NCBI RefSeq assembly: GCF_011764545.1
Contig: NZ_AP022870.1
Coordinates: forward strand, 3,208,001-3,272,000
Source of the DNA: Phytohabitans flavus
GTDB lineage: Bacteria > Actinomycetota > Actinomycetes > Mycobacteriales > Micromonosporaceae
Reading direction: 5' to 3'
DNA length: 64,000 nucleotides
Shown here: piece by piece, positions 61,140-64,000 of the stretch
Position numbering within the stretch: position 1 is the first letter of the stretch
Layout: each line of letters begins with the position of its first letter
Program-made: the position numbers and the translations under genes
The notes under the pieces: generated by a model
What the model was told of the DNA's origin: nothing
Database searches by the model: none
What the model saw: the letters and a program-made list of their open reading frames with translations, nothing else

Positions 61140-62599
61140 GACTGCTCCGATCTCGCGCTCCAGGCCTCGTAGGCCGGTCGCCATTTCTTCGTCAACGGAT
61201 AGAGCCCTTGCACCGCGTCACCGGCGGCGACGCGCTCGAATATGAAGCGCTCCTCGCGCTCCTGCTCGACGGCGTCGCGGGCCACCTCGGGCGCGATCGA
61301 CCGAGGGACGACGACCACGCCGTCACCGTCGCCGACGATCAGATCGCCCGGACAGACCAAAGCCCCGCCGCAGGACACCGCGACGTCACTCTGCCAGGGC
61401 ACGTGGCGGCGACCGAGCACCGCGGGATGGGCTCCGCCGGTGTAGACCGGCAGATCCATGGCAGCGATCGCGTGGTAGTCGCGCACCGCGCCGTCGGTGA
61501 CGATGCCGGTTGCGCCGCGGAGCTGAGCACGCAGGGCGAGAATATCGCCGATGGTACCGGCGCTGGACTGCCCCCGTGCGCCGATCACGAGCACCTCACC
61601 CGGGGCGATCTCGTCGACGGCCCGCTTCTGCGCGTTGTAGCCGCCCCCGCGCTCGGCGAACAGGTCCTCGCGCAGCGGGAGGTACTCCAAAGTCTTGGCG
61701 AAGCCGATCATCTTAAGCTCGGGACGCGTCGCGTGCAGCCCGTCGAGGGTGCAGCCGTGCAGGCCGCGCTTGCGCAGCTGGGACGAGATGGTCGCGGTCG
61801 ACACGTCGCGCAGGAGCCGCAGGACATCGGCGTTGCCGTCATCGCGGTCGCCGGTCCAGCCGGCGCCGTACGCCTGGGCGCGCACCCCATCGTCCACCTT
61901 GGGCATCGCGCCGATCGGCTCCAGCGGTGTCGGGTCCTGCACGATCGGGCTGACGAGCCGACCGGTGGTGAGCCCGTCGACGGGGCCGTCGGCGCCGCCG
62001 ACCCAGACCTCGACCTCCACGGTGTCGCCCGGCGTGACGACGCTCGACCCGGTGGGCGTGCCGGTCAGGATGACGTCGCCGGGCTCAAGGGTCATCAGCC
62101 GGGACAGGTCGGCGACGATCTGGTCGAAGCCGAAGATGAGCTCCTCGCCCAGACAGGCGTCCTGCACCACGTCGCCGTTGACCCACGTGCGCAGATGCAG
62201 CCGCGCCGGGTCCACGCGCGCCGCGTCGAGCAGCTCCGGGCCGAGCGGGGTGAACCCATCGGCCCCCTTGGAGCGCACGTTCGACCCGGAGTCGGCGTAC
62301 CGGAGGTCGTACACCCCGAAGTCGTTGGCCGCCGTGACCCAGGCGACGTGTGCCCACGCGTGCTCCACCGGCACCCGCTTGGCCCGCGTACCGATGATCA
62401 ACGCCACCTCGCCCTCGAAGGCGAGCAGCTCGCAGCCGTGCGGGCGGTGCACACCCTGCCCGCTCCGCGCCACCGAGGTCGGCGGCTTCAGGAAGTACGA
62501 GGGGAAGGGCGGCGTCTTACCACGCTCGGCGGCCCGGCTTCGATAGCTCAAATGGACCGCGACGACCTTGCCCGGCAAGCGATCTTCGAGAGTCGCCAC
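61136..62599 (-). CDS. Fusion protein: FAH-family domain plus RraA/HMG-aldolase-like domain
   Basis: 487 residues from ATG 62599 with AGGAGG ahead. Residues 1-235 are an FAH/HpcE-like domain: FLKPPTSVARSG, EGEVALIIGTRAKRV (metal Glu) and AANDFGVYDLR (Asp). Residues about 255-480 are RraA-like: TISSQLRKRGLHG, GATGIVTDGAVRDYHAI (Arg-Asp pair) and GDGDGVVVVPR. The second domain matches metal-dependent hydroxy-oxo-acid aldolases of the LigK/HMG-aldolase type. The fusion could hydrate or decarboxylate a ring-cleavage product and then cut it to pyruvate or oxaloacetate. Coupled to the GntR gene downstream. Confidence 0.87.
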   Translation of the reverse strand: MATLEDRLPGKVVAVHLSYRSRAAERGKTPPFPSYFLKPPTSVARSGQGVHRPHGCELLAFEGEVALIIGTRAKRVPVEHAWAHVAWVTAANDFGVYDLRYADSGSNVRSKGADGFTPLGPELLDAARVDPARLHLRTWVNGDVVQDACLGEELIFGFDQIVADLSRLMTLEPGDVILTGTPTGSSVVTPGDTVEVEVWVGGADGPVDGLTTGRLVSPIVQDPTPLEPIGAMPKVDDGVRAQAYGAGWTGDRDDGNADVLRLLRDVSTATISSQLRKRGLHGCTLDGLHATRPELKMIGFAKTLEYLPLREDLFAERGGGYNAQKRAVDEIAPGEVLVIGARGQSSAGTIGDILALRAQLRGATGIVTDGAVRDYHAIAAMDLPVYTGGAHPAVLGRRHVPWQSDVAVSCGGALVCPGDLIVGDGDGVVVVPRSIAPEVARDAVEQEREERFIFERVAAGDAVQGLYPLTKKWRPAYEAWSARSEQS

Positions 62600-62615
62600 C
62601 CAACCTCCTTTCGCC

Positions 62616-62637
62616 GGTCATATCATATAACATGACC
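62616..62637. promoter_or_regulatory. Palindromic operator-like site between the ALDH and FAH-RraA genes
   Basis: GGTCAT and ATGACC, exact complements, flank the AT-rich core ATCATATAAC. The site is 17 bases before the FAH-RraA start, within an 85-base gap. It fits a repressor operator overlapping a promoter for the FAH-RraA, GntR, DapA-family operon. Confidence 0.5.
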
Positions 62638-62684
62638 TACACGAATAAGGGATGGACGGAAGCCGATCGACATCGCGCCGGTGT

Positions 62685-64000
62685 TCAGGCGAAACGGTGA
62701 TACGCCGTTTTGATCTGCGTGTAACGCAGCACGCCCCACTTTCCGTCCTCCCCACCCATACCAGACTCTTTCCACCCGGCGTGGTGCGCATGAACCGATT
62801 CGCCCAGGGTCCGGTTGACATAGATCTCACCGAACTCGAGCTCGTCGACCGTACGCATCACCGTCGAGTAGTCCTTGCTGAAAACGTATGCCGACAGGCC
62901 GTACCGACTGTCATTGGCGACCGACAGCGCGTGTGCGAGGTCGTCGAAACCGACGATCGGAGTCACCGGTCCGAACGTCTCCTCGCGCATGATGCGCATC
63001 CGCGGTGACACGTCGCCGAAGACGGTGGGCTCGTACCAGTACCCGCTGGCGAAACCGTCGCCCGCCGGCCGCCGCCCACCGGTGAGCACCTTCGCGCCCT
63101 CCTGTACGGCGGCGGCCACCGCGGCCTCGACCTTGTCGAGCTGGGCCTGGCTCACCAGCGGCCCCAGGTCGGCGCCGCCGGCCGGATCGCCCAGCCGCAT
63201 GGCGCGCACCGCGTCGACGTACCGCTCGGTGAACTCGTCGAGCACGTCCCGGTGCACGAGCACGCGCTCGGCGCTTGTGCAGACCTGGCCACAGTTCGTG
63301 TGCCGCGCCTCCAGGATCGCCGGCACGGTACGGTCCAGGTCGGCGTCGCGCCACACGATCGCGGGCGCCTTGCCGCCGAGTTCGAGCGAGACACGGGTCA
63401 GGTTGCGGGAGGCGGCCGCCATGACGGCCTTGCCGGTCTCCCGATGGCCGGTGAACGTGACGAGGTCGGCCTCCCCCGACTCGACGATCCGCCGGCCGGC
63501 GTCCGGGCCGCCGACGACAAGGTTGAGCACCCCGGCCGGGATGTCGAGCTCCTCGTCGAAGAGGCGGAAAAGCTCCACCGTGCCGACCGGCGTCACCTCG
63601 CTCGGCTTTACCACCACGGTGTTTCCGGTCACCAGCGCCGGGCCGAGCTTGCGGCAGAGCACGGCGAGCGGGAAGTTCCACGGGCAGATCGCCGCGACCA
63701 CGCCGAGCGGCACCCGCAACAGCTGCACCTGCTCCCCCGGTACGTCGCCGGGGAGGATCTCGCCCTCCAGGCGCAGGTCCCACTCGGCGTTGTAGCGCAG
63801 AAAGCTCTCCGCGAACGCCACCTCGCCCGCGGCCTCGGAGGCTCGCTTGCCGACCTCGCGCACGAGCGTCCTGGCGAGCAGCTCGCTGTGCGCGTGGATC
63901 ACGTCGGCCATCCGGCGCAGCAGCCGGCCACGCTCGCCGGCCGGAGTGCGCGCCCAGCCCGGAGCGGCCCGCCGTGCCGCCGCCAGCGCGGCATCCACCT
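62685..64000 (-). CDS. Aldehyde dehydrogenase family protein (start beyond the window)
   Basis: At least 438 residues are visible, ending YTQIKTAYHRFA; the start lies past the right edge, since GTG 63998 is internal to the conserved first helix. Motifs: ICPWNFPLAVLCRK, KPSEVTPVGTVELF, FTGHRETGKAV, LELGGKAPAIV (general-base Glu), NCGQVCTSAERV (catalytic Cys) and EETFGPVTPIVGF. It is closest in pattern to lactaldehyde/hydroxymuconic-semialdehyde dehydrogenases, consistent with oxidation of an aldehyde in the ring-cleavage branch. It lies upstream of the FAH-RraA gene on the same strand. Confidence 0.9.
   Translation of the reverse strand, partial: VDAALAAARRAAPGWARTPAGERGRLLRRMADVIHAHSELLARTLVREVGKRASEAAGEVAFAESFLRYNAEWDLRLEGEILPGDVPGEQVQLLRVPLGVVAAICPWNFPLAVLCRKLGPALVTGNTVVVKPSEVTPVGTVELFRLFDEELDIPAGVLNLVVGGPDAGRRIVESGEADLVTFTGHRETGKAVMAAASRNLTRVSLELGGKAPAIVWRDADLDRTVPAILEARHTNCGQVCTSAERVLVHRDVLDEFTERYVDAVRAMRLGDPAGGADLGPLVSQAQLDKVEAAVAAAVQEGAKVLTGGRRPAGDGFASGYWYEPTVFGDVSPRMRIMREETFGPVTPIVGFDDLAHALSVANDSRYGLSAYVFSKDYSTVMRTVDELEFGEIYVNRTLGESVHAHHAGWKESGMGGEDGKWGVLRYTQIKTAYHRFA

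Overview
The window is a very GC-rich actinobacterial chromosome segment with many GTG starts, GTGA/ATGA/TGATG start-stop overlaps and SARP/AfsR-type regulators. Gene content and dispersed repeats suggest a Micromonosporaceae-like soil or plant-associated organism; this is inference and not a species call. I saw no rRNA, tRNA, CRISPR array, transposase or phage gene.

Layout. 1-10.3 kb: a partial aldehyde dehydrogenase diverges from an enolase-superfamily gene. A translationally coupled minus-strand operon follows (TPP pyruvate-oxidase-like enzyme, FAD/Fe-S dehydrogenase, small membrane protein, SDR), then LtrA and another SDR. 10.4-11.1 kb: a 0.7-kb palindromic repeat element. 11.2-18.3 kb: a six-gene complex I/hydrogenase-4-like membrane operon in the same order as the hyc-like genes of Mycobacterium tuberculosis (Rv0082-Rv0087). 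Its large subunit lacks the cysteines that hold NiFe. 18.4-24.8 kb: two divergently transcribed paralogous BTAD/AAA regulators over 1,000 aa long. 24.8-35.1 kb: mixed housekeeping and accessory genes (methyltransferase, 2TM protein, secreted hydrolase, MMPL transporter, LuxR-type ATPase regulator, YhhN, a 5'-truncated parallel beta-helix gene, CBS protein, endonuclease III-like protein).

35.2-64 kb is a large catabolic cluster, most probably for an oxygenated or methoxylated aromatic compound. It has two closely related CYP255-like P450s with an EP motif in the I-helix, a [2Fe-2S] ferredoxin and its reductase, a VOC-type extradiol dioxygenase and a LigAB-type dioxygenase. Ring-cleavage product processing is represented by alpha/beta hydrolases, FAH-family enzymes (one fused to an RraA-like domain), a class II aldolase, a DapA-family aldolase and an aldehyde dehydrogenase. 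DhaK and DhaL, an MFS exporter, a solute-binding lipoprotein and LysR, GntR and HTH-less FCD regulators are also present. Three paralogous CMD-like proteins and two paralogous HD-domain proteins recur next to one another. AT-rich palindromes sit at most operon starts.

Three features stand out. (1) A dispersed repeat family with ends AGATTTGAGCTACCGCG...CGCGGTAGCTCAAATCT: three complete inverted-repeat copies plus one half copy, mostly between convergent genes. (2) A 48-bp palindrome family, three copies with compensatory base changes, inside or beside those elements. (3) The catabolic cluster itself. Seven genes carry apparent one-base frameshifts, most of them at G/C homopolymers. This looks more like base-calling error than decay, so those genes may be intact in the organism.
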